Shown in pieces: positions 1 through 9,600 of a stretch of 64,000 nucleotides of DNA; within the stretch, counting starts at the first letter, position 1, and every line of letters begins with the position of its first letter. The DNA lies in contig CAXUKO010000017.1 in the NCBI GenBank assembly GCA_964251665.1, positions 1 to 64,000 of the forward strand, given 5' to 3'. Origin of the DNA: JBBQLG01 sp964251665 (GTDB taxonomy: Bacteria; Bacteroidota; Bacteroidia; Cytophagales; Spirosomataceae). The position numbers and the translations under genes were made by a program. Under the pieces are notes generated by a model. That model saw only the letters and a list, made by a program, of their open reading frames with translations, did not search any database and was not told where the DNA came from.

Positions 1-40
1 ATGAGTATTATAAAAACTTGCAAGTTTAGTGTGCCGCTAA

Positions 41-220
41 ACTAGACCACCCCACCTGACCGACGACGATCAGCATCAACAACTGCTGGCTACGTTAATA
101 CACATGCTGCTCAATCGACTGTTTCCGACTGAGGCTCGGCGGCACGAATACTTGACGTACCACCTCATGAAGAAGGAGTATGCTTCGCTTGTGGTAAGAG
201 GACTGAGGTCAGGCAAATAA
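41..220 (+). pseudogene. C-terminal scrap of a lantibiotic dehydratase (SpaB_C / thiopeptide-type domain)
   Basis: The frame is open from just after a stop at 38-40 to a TAA at 218-220 and has no start codon. It reads LIHMLLNRLF, then a RRHEY..Y motif and a basic tail. This pattern of hydrophobic-H-M-x-x-NRLF followed by R-x-x-E-x-x-x-Y matches, from memory, the extreme C-terminus of SpaB_C/thiopeptide-type bacteriocin biosynthesis proteins, which are LanB-type dehydratases acting on peptide Ser and Thr. Only about 55 residues of a protein normally several hundred residues long remain, so it is a relic. No precursor peptide, cyclase or transporter is visible nearby. The assignment rests on motif recognition alone. 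Confidence 0.45.
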
Positions 221-742
221 ATATAAATGCCATTTGTCATTTGGAATGGTCGTCCTTAATCAAACAGTGTTCTTATGCTTATCTTCGGTTATCATAATTA
301 GTCTTAACAAATCAACTCCAACCCCTAGCAAGTTCGCTAAGGCTCGCACCGGTGGCTCGGTTCAAAGCCTAATCTCTGCGCAAGCCTAATGAAGGCTAAT
401 CCTCAGCTCAAGTAGCTAAAAGCTACTGTGTGGTGTTCACCATTAGTTAGACAGGTTTTAGGGTTTCTAAGCTTGGTGCAACATAGAGAAAGCGGTGTCT
501 AAGCACAAATCATCGATGAAAATCTTATCGAGATTCAGCTTTCAGTATCGGAAATGCGTTGCTTTTCATTGAAAGGAAGTGAGGAGATACAATTAATAAG
601 AGGAAGGTTTTGTACTAACCAATGGTCTGAGGGACACGGTTGAGACCCGGCACGCCACCAAGGGTTTCGGCATTAACGAGGTTAATAAATAGGCCCGACA
701 GGTTGGTTCTATTCATGAGGGCTCGCTTTATTGGTCCGTGAA
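221..742. other. Non-coding stretch, nothing recognised
   Basis: No open frame of useful length, no tRNA-like fold and no clear terminal repeat was seen here. It lies between the dehydratase scrap and the 3' end of the split IS630 transposase, so it may contain one end of that IS. I could not pair its inverted repeats. Confidence 0.4.
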
Positions 743-1169
743 TTAGCTTGTAAAAAACCCGACTTCCTTCTCGTTAAAAAACGCTCGAATCAACTTTTGA
801 TCGACTTCCAAAACCTTCAGCTGAACTAAAACCGCTTGCGTCAAGTCCCAATGCGTCAAATAGACTTGATTCTTCAGGCTTCGCTTCAACTGATTCCACA
901 CTAACTCAACTGGATTTAACGCCGGGCTGTAGCTGGGCAAGGCTGCCAAGTGAATCCGACCCGGCTTGGCCCCTAACAACGCCTTAACGGCCTCCGCTCG
1001 GTGGATGGTCGCACCATCCGCACAGGCGGCCCTGCCAAATCACCAGCAGGTCGCGTTTGCGATACCGACTACAAAGTTTACGTAGAAACCAGACAATATC
1101 TTCACCCGTAAACGCCTGATCTTGACCCGCTACATAAAGTCGACCATTAGGAGCCACAGCCGCAATCAA

Positions 1170-1175
1170 ACCGCT
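1170..1175. repeat. Short direct repeat at the IS110 junction (partner at 2620-2625)
   Basis: ACCGCT flanks the IS110 element on both sides. IS110 recombinases exchange strands at a short core shared by donor and target, so this repeat is better read as the recombination core, containing CT, than as a classical target duplication. Confidence 0.6.
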
Positions 1176-1228
1176 GGTACTGTCGTTAGAAACAACTTTA
1201 GGGTTAGTATTTTTTCAATATATTTGAA

Positions 1229-2344
1229 TTAACCAAAGGACAATTCTGCCAAGGCAGATTGATCCCGTGTAGGCCCGCTAGTCGGGCCTACTTTTTTAAC
1301 GGGAAGTTCGTTTTTGCTCATTATGGGCGAATGATTGGGTTGATAGACAGCATCACTTTTCCAAAGCGAAAAGCATAAGGTCAGTAACTTCTTCTGGACC
1401 GCTACGTAAGCCTTCATCTTAATGTGGCTGCGCTCATAAACGCGTTCGTAGAGAGCGGCACAGCTTGGTTCGCCAAATCGAACCGCGTTTAAAGCAGGCA
1501 TGTAAAGAATACGCCTTATTCGGCTGTTACCCTTTTTCGAGATGCGTGTCTTACCTACCCGCTGGCCGGATTGGTTCTCCACCACATCATAACCGGCAAA
1601 GCTGACTACCTGGCGCACATTATCAAAGCCGGTAAAGCCATTCGTTTCGGCTACCAGTGTTGCTACTGATAGCAACCCTAGCCCTTTTATTGCACAGAGT
1701 CGATCAATGCTCGCTTTGAGTTTCTGATCATCCCCTAACAGCTTCTCAATAGCTTTGCCAATGTCAGTCATCTGTTTTTCGTACAAGGCGATGAGCTTAT
1801 CTAACTGCTTGATGATGAACACATCGCTAAACTGGCTATGCACGACTGAGTGCTTTTGGTTGTCAGATTGATTTTTTAATTCTTGCAACCGTTGATGCTG
1901 ACGAGTCAGTAAACGAAGTGCGTAAATGTTTTTCGATAGCGGTTGCCATAAAGGCAACTGTTGCTCCAGGCCCATACGGGCCAGACCCTGAGCATCGATC
2001 TTATCGTTTTTAGACTTATAGCCCAGGCTTTTCAGATAATGCTTAGCCTTGTTGGGTAAAATCACACTTATGGCTCCATCTGCGTTGAATAGATACTAAG
2101 CCAATTGCTCATGGTATACGCCGGTCGATTCCATTACATACCGAACAGGTAGGTCAGTCTGCTTGTAGTGCTTACTGATCCAGGTTTGTAAGCTAGCAAA
2201 AGCGGAAAGCTTATTGCTAACCTTTGTGGTACCTCTGATAGTTACCTTACCAGCGGTGTCGATGAGCGATAGACAGACCTGAATCGAATCTTTACCAATG
2301 TCAAAACCGACACAGTAACGAAGGGGTGCAGTTGCTGATTTCAT
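1229..2344 (-). pseudogene. IS110-family DEDD transposase with one internal amber codon
   Basis: Residues 1-82 carry the RuvC-like DEDD half (GFDIGKDSIQ with Asp15; MESTGVYHEQ with Glu72). The remainder carries the Transposase_20 half (AIKGLGLLSVATLVAE, then TRISKKGNSRIRR with the expected Ser). The two halves are in the same frame and are separated only by a TAG at 2098-2096 (codon 83), followed by YLFNADGAISV and the rest of the protein. It is thus an otherwise intact transposase of about 371 aa with a single nonsense codon. A GTG at 2065 could restart translation, but the product would lack the first catalytic residues. Inactive in cis unless the stop is suppressed. Confidence 0.85.
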
Positions 2345-2619
2345 GTTAGTCGGAAAGGGAAAGTTAGTGGCGAATCAACTGACGGCTTTTCCCCACTTTG
2401 GCACATTTATGCAGAGTCATAGACGCAAAACTACGCTCTTAGGTACTGTTGAAGTTTGAAGGAAAAATGGGGTGAACAGATTGACCAGCGGCCCAACATC
2501 GTCAGGTGAAAAGACGTGTCAACGGCGGAACCCGAGCTACTGCTCACCCCTGTCAGAGACTAACTCAAAATTGCACTTTTACCAACTATATCAAAGAAAG
2601 TCAAAGATATGAGCGGCGG
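2345..2619 (-). ncRNA. Candidate IS110 bridge-RNA region (non-coding end upstream of the transposase)
   Basis: This is the 275-bp non-coding end upstream of the transposase start. In characterised IS110-group elements this end encodes the bridge RNA, whose loops pair with target and donor DNA. The position and length fit, but I did not fold it or match guide loops to the ACCGCT core, so this is placement by analogy. Confidence 0.3.
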
Positions 2620-3288
2620 ACCGCTCAGATGAGCCCGACCGGCCTGCGCCAAAATTACCGGCGTTTGGCCCCTAGGAGCCCAAGTGTGAGCTAGCAAGGG
2701 TAACAGATAACAAGCCGACTCGTCCACGTACAGGATCACCGCACCGGCGGCCCGGCCGCCCCTCAGTTTGGGCTTTTTTTAAGTGCGGGCAGGGTTTGTT
2801 GGCGCCAGTGAGCCACCGCCTGCGTGTGCTGCTGGCGAGCCTTGGTTAGGGGTTTCTGGCGGGACCAGCCTGCTTTCTTGAGTAAACGCCCTATCTGGGA
2901 GGGATCATAGCTCACCCCGAATAGCTTTTTGATGACTGCTCCGGCAGCCCGGCTCATTGACCCGAGGCCGTGTCCAGATTTCACCCGGAAAGCCGTGGGC
3001 CAGCGCCCCTTTGTTGAGCTCCAGCAGGAGTTGATCGACTTGTTGTGGGGTCAATCGGCAGGCGGGTCCAGTGGGCTTTCGCCATGCTAGCGCGTCTTGG
3101 CCATCTTGTCGGTACTTCTTCAAGGTGCGGCTAACCCAACCTTGGGTTAATCCCAGGGCTTGAGCGATTTTGTTCTGTGGCCATCCCTGTTCTTTGAGTT
3201 GAGCGCCTCGTCGGCGCAAGAGTTCGTAGTCAGAAGGTTTGTAACTTACCATATCACTCAAAACAACCTTCTTTACAATCCTACTCAC

Positions 3289-3822
3289 GCATCAATAACG
3301 TTCGAAGCCGGGTATCAATACTACATCCGCAAGCAGAGTGGCATAAATTTCATATTGAAGAGAAGCTAAGTAACTGTAAAAAACACGGTTAAATGCATTA
3401 TTAGCGTATTTGATGCTCAAAAGATGTTCTTCAAGATCGCTCGCTCCAATCCTTCTATACTAAAACATGACATTCTCATCCTGAAGAAAACTATTGAGGA
3501 ACTGTCATCTTCTGAAACATATTGATTCGCTTTCAGTAAAGCGAACCTCTAAAACGACGGCTATTATTTAAATTCCATTTAGGAAGAGAAACGTAAACTA
3601 AGTGATGGCTGATATGAGTACATACAGTAGGTTTACGCTTTAATGCTACTTGCGTAACTGAATTTTTAAGACGCTTAGCGCGGAGAGATTTTCGGCTGTT
3701 CAGAGTGTATGAACGCTCCTAGGATTGACTATTAAACTATTCATCAAACTAAATCAGCTACTGCGAAGTCGTGGTGAATTAGTTGTGCGGTCCGCCGGTA
3801 CAGTATGATTTTAAAATTCTAA
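3289..3822. other. Non-coding stretch, nothing recognised
   Basis: AT-rich DNA between the IS630 start codon and a Tn3 transposase scrap. It presumably includes the second IS630 end. No convincing frame or hairpin was found. Confidence 0.35.
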
Positions 3823-4041
3823 CATAATTTGCTGTTCTTAACCGAAAAGCTACGCGGGCGTGCCACAAAAATAGATCGAGATGACTTATTGAAGACAATC
3901 TTACAATCCTCGATACATATTTGGCATCACATCAATCTAGCCAGTAAGTATGGCTATTCAGAATTAGTATTGTCAGATGTGGCTTTTGATCTGAAAGCTC
4001 TAATCCAGTTTAGCCTGCCTAGCAGTATACGGTGCCACTAA
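3823..4041 (+). pseudogene. C-terminal remnant of a Tn3-family transposase
   Basis: The frame opens after a TAA at 3820-3822 and reads LLFLTEKLRG, then SSIHIWHHINLASKYGYSE and VAFDLKALI to a stop. This lines up with the last 60 or so residues of the intact Tn3 transposase in this window (43771-46863), which ends SSPVSWQHVNMQGEFDFSE and IEFNLDELI. The W-x-H-[IV]-N and Y/F-x-[YF]-SE pattern is the C-terminal signature of TnpA. The sequences are clearly different, so it is a relic of another, older Tn3 element and not a copy of the intact one. Confidence 0.6.
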
Positions 4042-4057
4042 TACGAGTAAAACGATT

Positions 4058-4088
4058 AGGGTTTATGTACGATTCGGCAAAGAGATCT
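4058..4088 (+). repeat. Solo end of the MITE-1 family
   Basis: TTTATGTACGATTCGGCAAA closely matches the right terminal repeat of the 223-bp MITE found at 6116-6338 and 12650-12872. No partner end was found within a few hundred bases, so it is a solo or decayed end. It sits 17 bp after the Tn3 scrap. Confidence 0.6.
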
Positions 4089-4300
4089 CACTCATAAAAT
4101 GCAGTCGACAATCTGACGCAAATCGTGTTTAAGCTTAAGTTTTAGGTTAAAGAAGGGCGAATCGTTCAATAGTTGCCGCTGTTTAGTCTTTGCTTTGCAT
4201 TTTGGTCGACACAAGGGTATTACAAATCTCAATCTTTCTCAATTCCCCGGCAAGCTATAAAACTAACAAGCCGCTCATCACTCTATCCATGCTTTCAAGG

Positions 4301-5020
4301 TCAAATGATTACATTCGCTTTCTTGTTCTTCGCTTCATAAAACTTCAAAAGTCCAATTGTTGCAGCTAAAAAAATAATCAATGTTGGCAGGTTTGCCTGG
4401 TCTGCATTTACAACAGCGTGTGTAAGGGCCACAATCATCCAAGATTTTGTTTTTCTGTAAAACTCTGCCAGTCCCGCACTTCCTGCCGCAATCATTCCTA
4501 AGAATTGGAATGGATTCTGCGTTATAAGCTTTCCGTGAAATGAGTAATGCCAAGTAAACCAAAGCACCGTACTTGTTAAAACTATAGTTAAAAATGAGTA
4601 CTTACTTAGTTCATTTCCTAAGAATACTCGCCACCCCAACTCCTCTAAAAGAGTATAAAATAAGGCATATAATGCCCATAAAATAACCGAAAAATAATTG
4701 TTGCTACCTAATATAATGTTATTGAAGATCGTACTAAAAAAAAATATTCCAAGTCCGACAAATTCAATTTTTCTAACCCATGCAGTTTCACTAAAGAATC
4801 TTAGTCTCAAAGGAGTTCCATACAGATAGCTGACTATTATTGCCGATAAAAATGGTCCGAATCCAACAGTAAAAATCCATTTACTTCCATATAGAGGCAG
4901 AAGATTTGGAAGTAAATTTAAGAAATAGGAGATACCAAAAGCCAAAATAAAGTATAGGGCAATTTTTACAAGGACTGCTTTATCGAAGTTTAGTTTAAGG
5001 AGTAGTGTTTTCATAGCCAT
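4301..5020 (-). CDS. CPBP-family intramembrane metalloprotease (CAAX protease-like)
   Basis: A 239-aa very hydrophobic protein with several transmembrane segments. It has the three CPBP/ABI motifs: EELGWR at 126-131 (EExxxR), a histidine motif FTWHYSFH around 156-162, and THAVVNAD at 200-207 (HxxxN/D). These residues form the intramembrane metal site in the family, which includes Rce1-like CAAX proteases and bacteriocin self-immunity proteins. The substrate cannot be told from sequence. ATGs lie at 5020 and 5014. The gene stands alone between repeats and is more AT-rich than the GC-rich genes elsewhere in the window, which suggests recent acquisition. Confidence 0.85.
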   Translation of the reverse strand: MAMKTLLLKLNFDKAVLVKIALYFILAFGISYFLNLLPNLLPLYGSKWIFTVGFGPFLSAIIVSYLYGTPLRLRFFSETAWVRKIEFVGLGIFFFSTIFNNIILGSNNYFSVILWALYALFYTLLEELGWRVFLGNELSKYSFLTIVLTSTVLWFTWHYSFHGKLITQNPFQFLGMIAAGSAGLAEFYRKTKSWMIVALTHAVVNADQANLPTLIIFLAATIGLLKFYEAKNKKANVII

Positions 5021-5154
5021 TCATTTCGTGTTGGTTGATTACAAGACTAAACAAACTCTTTACTGCCTATACTTGGACAGGGACACAAAGCACAATTTTG
5101 GATATTTGGGAATGTTTCTGTTGCATACGTGGCAATATGTTAACCGATAGCCTT

Positions 5155-5229
5155 CAAAAAGCCCCGTAAAAGCCTATCGTAAAAGTAATCAAACCCTGCA
5201 AAAAGCCTCGAAATAGCCTTCAAAAAGCC
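5155..5229. repeat. Three spaced copies of CAAAAAGCC
   Basis: CAAAAAGCC occurs near 5155, near 5199 and at 5221, with further AAAAGCC variants between them. The set lies upstream of a conserved hairpin block (5263-5511). The repeats could be protein-binding sites, but no replication or partition gene is adjacent. Confidence 0.35.
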
Positions 5230-5262
5230 TGTAACGGTGTCTGCGACGCTGCTAATGTACTC

Positions 5263-5511
5263 GGGGCTACCGCCCCAAACCCCGTAGGTTTTTTTCAGGC
5301 ATTTGACCGCCCCACCTGTTCAGGGTGTTTGCGATGGGCAAATCCGTTCAGAAACAACTCACTATCAGCCCGTTACTCAAGTTAGCCAAAATCGAGCTGA
5401 AATCCAAGCAGAAAGGCACGTAAAACAGCCCTTTCCGGAGGTAGTAACAACGCATGTTGTCACCTGCTGAAAGAGCCGTTACAATTGCACTATTCGCAGG
5501 GGTGTTGCATA
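5263..5511. repeat. Dispersed repeat block R1, copy 1 (partner 53540-53810)
   Basis: About 250 bp, from GGGGCTACCGCCCCAAACCC to GTTGCATA, is shared with 53540-53810. It contains a GC-rich hairpin (GGGGCTACCGCCCC) and a longer imperfect hairpin around 5424-5480 that is nearly perfect in the other copy. No frame is conserved, so it behaves like a non-coding repetitive element. Confidence 0.7.
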
Positions 5512-5596
5512 TTGATTCTTATGTTAAGAAACTATTCCAAGAATCAGTGCATACCCTATGACTTGTTCTTAGGCTTAGTAAGTGTCAAAATGAGGG

Positions 5597-6112
5597 CTAC
5601 TTTCTTACTTTTTGCTTACTGATCTGGAGGGACGTCTTCTGAGCCGCTAGCAACTTGTCTCGATGCTGTTCGCGCGCTAATTTGGCTTGCGTCATGCGCA
5701 CAGGTAAAGTGACGTCTACTGCCATCTGTGCGCTTACATAATCCACCAGATACTCCAAGGCTTTAGTAGTAGTGGCTACTTTTCTTTCTAAGCGCAGCTG
5801 CCCCTCTTCAAGGCCCTTGATCATGGCCATGATCTCGTTTTGTGCCGGTCGATCATTGAACACATAGTTAGCCGCCGCCGTCAAAGCCGTAGCACTGGCC
5901 ACGGTAGCGATGTTCTGAGCGGAAAAGGATAGCTCTGCCTGGACAGATGAGTTAAGAAAACTTAGTGACCTTTCTTCTTGGGGTTGGCGTGCCATCCAAG
6001 CCAGGGTGTTACAACTATTTGAGCAGTAGATGCGTCGTTTGTGTTTGGCGTAGTAAGTTGTTTTGCAGTGTACACATACGCGAGCGGTTGGAGCAACAGG
6101 GATATAAGCCAT
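5597..6112 (-). CDS. Small zinc-finger-like protein, function unknown
   Basis: The likely start is the ATG at 6112 (MAYIPVAPTARVC), giving about 171 aa. The open frame extends further into the adjacent MITE, but that part is the mobile element. The N-terminus has CVHC followed by RIYCSNSC, a CxxC...CxxxC pattern typical of treble-clef or zinc-ribbon modules. A helical middle (SAQNIATVASATALTAAANY) and a charged, coiled-coil-prone C-terminus follow, ending KQKVRK. MITE-1 copy A ends only 3 bp upstream of the start codon, so the native leader and ribosome-binding site have been displaced. It may be DNA-binding, but I do not recognise the family. Confidence 0.55.
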   Translation of the reverse strand: MAYIPVAPTARVCVHCKTTYYAKHKRRIYCSNSCNTLAWMARQPQEERSLSFLNSSVQAELSFSAQNIATVASATALTAAANYVFNDRPAQNEIMAMIKGLEEGQLRLERKVATTTKALEYLVDYVSAQMAVDVTLPVRMTQAKLAREQHRDKLLAAQKTSLQISKQKVRK

Positions 6113-6115
6113 GTA

Positions 6116-6338
6116 GGGTCTCTTTGCAGAATCGTACATAAATCCTCGCGCTGTCACCAAATGTGCTGTTTTGGCACCAGCACCTGCTAAAATCAGCTTT
6201 TTTTGATTCTATCGGTCTGCCCAACTCTGCTTCGAAACTTTACTCTTGGGAATCAGTGATTATCAACGTGTAGATCATATCGTTAAAATGCTCATTTTCA
6301 AGCGGTGAGGATTTATGTACGATTACGCAAAGGCACCC
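6116..6338 (+). mobile_element. MITE-1 copy A, 223 bp
   Basis: Non-coding element with imperfect terminal inverted repeats of roughly 30 bp. The left end begins GGGTCTCTTTGCAGAATCG and the right end, read inward, begins GGGTGCCTTTGCGTAATCG. Both continue TACATAAATCCTC. It is identical base for base to 12650-12872 in the opposite orientation. The outer flanking dinucleotide is TA. Confidence 0.85.
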
Positions 6339-6687
6339 ATATTTGTATCGCCTGGAATGAAATAGCTTGCCAGCTTTAGGGCTGATTTTGAGTATCGGTC
6401 AAGCCTGGTATTGTTGCGCCTGGCTCATTTTCCGATAATTTAAAGATGGCCACCTGGGGCCCAGTGCCCTGTACATCCGGTGAGCCTTCAGACTGGGGGT
6501 GGCCTTTAGGTTGGTGAGCATCAACAGCAGATACCTTACCATGTGGTCCCATTTGCCGCCCGCAGACTTAAGGTATTCGGCGAGGAAAGTAGTGTTTTGT
6601 AACAGAGTGCCCTGAATTTTGTAAGCTACTTCGCTATACAGTGGGGTAGCTTTTTAGTTATACTATGCCGGTCTGCTGGCCTTTTCC
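6339..6687 (-). other. Gap with a start-less relic frame (6399-6653)
   Basis: Between MITE-1 A and the metalloprotease stop there is an 85-codon open frame on the minus strand with no start codon. It reads roughly VAYKIQGTLLQN, GGKWDHMVRYLL and ALGPRWPSLNY. I do not recognise it. It may be the tail of a lost gene. Confidence 0.3.
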
Positions 6688-9600
6688 TTATGGGCTAATT
6701 TGTAGCCGTGAGAGCGGCTCGTACTTTAGTGTTTTGCCTACATCGAAACTGAGGTTCAGACACTGAGCCGTAAAACCGCCGGGCACGGTAACGACATGTT
6801 TAATCTGAATGGAATCACCGCCGGTTGGCACCCGGTTACAGGACCATGTAACGGGATCGTTCCAGTTACCGTCTTTAACCGAATACATGGTTGGGCAATC
6901 CAGTGACTTAAACGTTTGTGTTTCCGAAAAGCCTGAATGCTCATCAGCAGAGCACAGCGTTCTGATTTGCCATTCATACGACGTGTTGGGCGACAATCCT
7001 GTTAACTGATAAAGACCATTTCCCAAAGCTGCCGTGAGACCACTGACACTTGTCCAGTTAGCGTCTCCTACGGCCCGCCACTGAATCTCAAAACGAGTTT
7101 CTGTTTCCCAGGTCGGTTGATACCAGCTTAAACGGGCTGCGTTGGTCTTTTGACTGCTCGTTTGTAGAAAGATTGGTATAGTGCAACCAGCCATTGTAAA
7201 GGTGAGCAAAGTACTAAATTCGCTGTACTGATTGGGTCCACACTGCGTTCGGACCTGCCAGTCGTAATTTGTATTGCTGCTGAGGCCGGTCAGGGTATAG
7301 CTGGCCGTCGTGAGGCCACTGACTACCGTCCAGTTGGTCGTACCGGATGGTCGATAATGCAGTTCATATAGGGCATCGCTGCTTACCGATTGCCAGGAGA
7401 AGGAAGCCTTATGAACGTACGTGGTATAGCTTACCGAGTACGGTGCATTACACCTGGTCGTAAATGTTGCACCAGTTGTGTAGGATGAAGTGTCTACGGG
7501 TGAACAGATCTGTTTAAGCTGCCATTCATACGTCGTGTTATTTGTCAGCCCGGCTAAGGTATACGTTACGCTAGTGGAATTTGCTGTCAGGCTGCTGATA
7601 GTCGACCAGTTAGGCGCGCCCACAGGCCGGTAGCGTAGTTCATAGGTCGTCGGTTCGGCAATTGGTACATACCAGCTTAGGCTGACAGAGTTATACGTAA
7701 CAGCGTTGGTATACAAAGAGCTGACGGGCTTGCAGGCTGTCGTAAATGTGTTTATTGCCGAATAATCGGAGTAATCACTCCCCGAGCAGTTGGTTCGGAT
7801 GCGGTATTCGTAGGTCAGCCCGGTGTTCAGGCCGGTGAGCGAATAAGCGGTCGTGGTTAGCCCGCTGACGGTGGTCCAGTCTGTCTGCCCCGACGCTCGG
7901 TATTGCACGTCGAATGAGGCTCCAATGCCACTGGACAGATACCAGAATAAGGTTGCTCTTGTGGCTGAGACGCTACTCGACAGCCCGGTGGGAATGGGGC
8001 AAACCGTTCGGAACGTATTGGAAGCGGTATACGCTGACCGTTCCGACGCTGAGCAGACACTACGCATCTGCCACTCATAGGTAGTATTGTTGATCAGACC
8101 GGTGAGCGAGTAAGTACCATAGCCGTTGCTAGCGGTTAAGCCACTGATGGGCGTCCAGTCAGGTGCGCCTATTGCCCGGTAGCGCAGTTCATACAGGGTG
8201 CCTGCCTCGGCCGAGTAGTGGGACCAGTTTAAAGTAACAGCGTTGTAGGTCAGTGAGGCTGTCGACAGATAGTCAACGGGCCTGCAACTGGTCGTAAAGG
8301 TGCTGGTTGACGAGTAGTCGGAATAGTCGCCCCCCGAGCAGTTGGTTCGGATACGGTATTCGTAGGTCAAGCCGGTGCTCAGGCCGGTGAGCGAGTAAGC
8401 GGTTGTGGTTATCCCGCTGATGGTAGTCCAGTCTGGCGTTCCTATTGCCCGATATTGTAGGTCAAATAAGGTACTGGTGCCATAGGGTTGATACCAGGAT
8501 AAGGTGGCTTTAGTCGCCAGGGCACTGCTCGACAACCCGGTGGGAATGGGGCAAACCGTTCGAAACGTGCTGGAAGCGGTATAGTCGGACCGTTCCGACG
8601 CTGAGCAGACACTTCTAACCTGCCACTCATACGTGGTATTGTTGGTCAGACCGGTGAGCGAATAAGCGCCATAGCTGTAGCTAATAGTCAGACTACTGAT
8701 ACTGGTCCAGTCTGCTGCGCCTGTTGCCCGGTAGCGAAGCTCATACGTTTTGCCTGGTTCTGCATAACTGTCATACCAGGACAGTTGGGCGGTGTGTGCC
8801 TGAATTGTGCCTGTATTAAGGCTGCCAGGTGCAGGGCAGGCAAGGGTTTTAAACGTAGAGGATGTGCTGAAGTCTGAATAAACACCCTCGGCGCATCGGC
8901 TGCGTACCTGCCATTCGTAATTCGTGCTGCTGCTAAGCCCGGTCAGGCTATAGCTGGCCGTTGTCAGGTTACTAATTGTTGTCCAGTTCGCCGACCCCGT
9001 GGATCCCGTGGCTCGATAGCGCATCTCATACAGGTTGGCGACAGTACCCGACCAGAAAAGGCTGGCCGAGTTGGCATACGAGTTGGCATAGCCATATTCT
9101 GGCTTAACACATTGAGTGGTGAACGAAGGGCCTGCGGTGAATGGGCTACTTGCCGACGCTGAGCAGACACTGCGTATCTGCCACTCATAGGTAGTATTGT
9201 TAGTCAGGTCCGTGAGCGAATAAGTGCCATTGCTGTAGCTGATGATCAGGCTACTGATGGTCGTCCAGTCTGAGGTTCCTGCTACCCGGTAGCGCAGTTC
9301 ATACAGGGTGCCTGCTTCGGCCGAGTAGTGGGACCAGTTTAAAGTAACAGCGTTGTAGGTCAGTGAGGCTGTCGACAGATAGTCAACGGGCCTGCAACTG
9401 GTCGTAAAGGTGCTGGTTGACGAGTAGTCGGAATAGTCGCCCCCCGAGCAGTTGGTTCGGATACGGTATTCGTAGGTCAAGCCGGTGCTCAGGCCGGTGA
9501 GCGAGTAAGCGGTTGTGGTTATCCCGCTGATGGTGGTCCAGTCTGTTTGCCCCGACGCTCGGTATTGTAGGTCAAATGAGGCTCCTGTGCCACTGGACAG

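Larger units (their letters stand above)
1176..2619 (-). mobile_element. IS110-family insertion sequence inside the IS630 element
   Basis: The boundaries come from the interrupted IS630 gene. The 6-bp string ACCGCT occurs at 1170-1175 and again at 2620-2625, and keeping one copy restores the IS630 reading frame. The element is therefore about 1.44-1.45 kb, a normal size for IS110. It holds one transposase gene on the minus strand, a short downstream end (1176-1228) and a longer non-coding upstream end (2345-2619). I saw no terminal inverted repeats, as expected for this family. Confidence 0.75.
743..3288 (-). pseudogene. IS630-family transposase, split by an IS110 insertion and frameshifted
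   Basis: The N-terminal part (start 3288) has a helix-turn-helix with GWPQNKIAQALGLTQGWVSR and continues to VILYVDESACY near 2735-2690, the first Asp of the DDE triad. After the IS110 insert, the frame resumes at about 1170 with IAAVAPNGRLYVAG and ends at 743 with SYSPALNPVELVWNQLK, the final catalytic region of IS630/DDE_3 transposases. Besides the insertion there is a frameshift near 2940-2985 between the HTH domain and the next segment, another near 1010-1030 just before the WDGA-type motif, and a stop at about 2763. The gene is dead. Joining the flanks at 1175/2626 restores a continuous HLSGLIAAV reading, which fixes the insertion point. Confidence 0.8.

Noticed and set aside
221..742. 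Possible group II intron domain
   Set aside because: No 5' GUGYG start, domain V hairpin or reverse transcriptase was recognised.
2506..2694. Open frame on the plus strand in the IS110/IS630 region
   Set aside because: It overlaps the IS110 non-coding end and the IS630 transposase on the other strand and has no protein features.
5155..5229. CAAAAAGCC repeats as a plasmid origin
   Set aside because: No replication initiator, partition gene or AT-rich unwinding region is associated with them.
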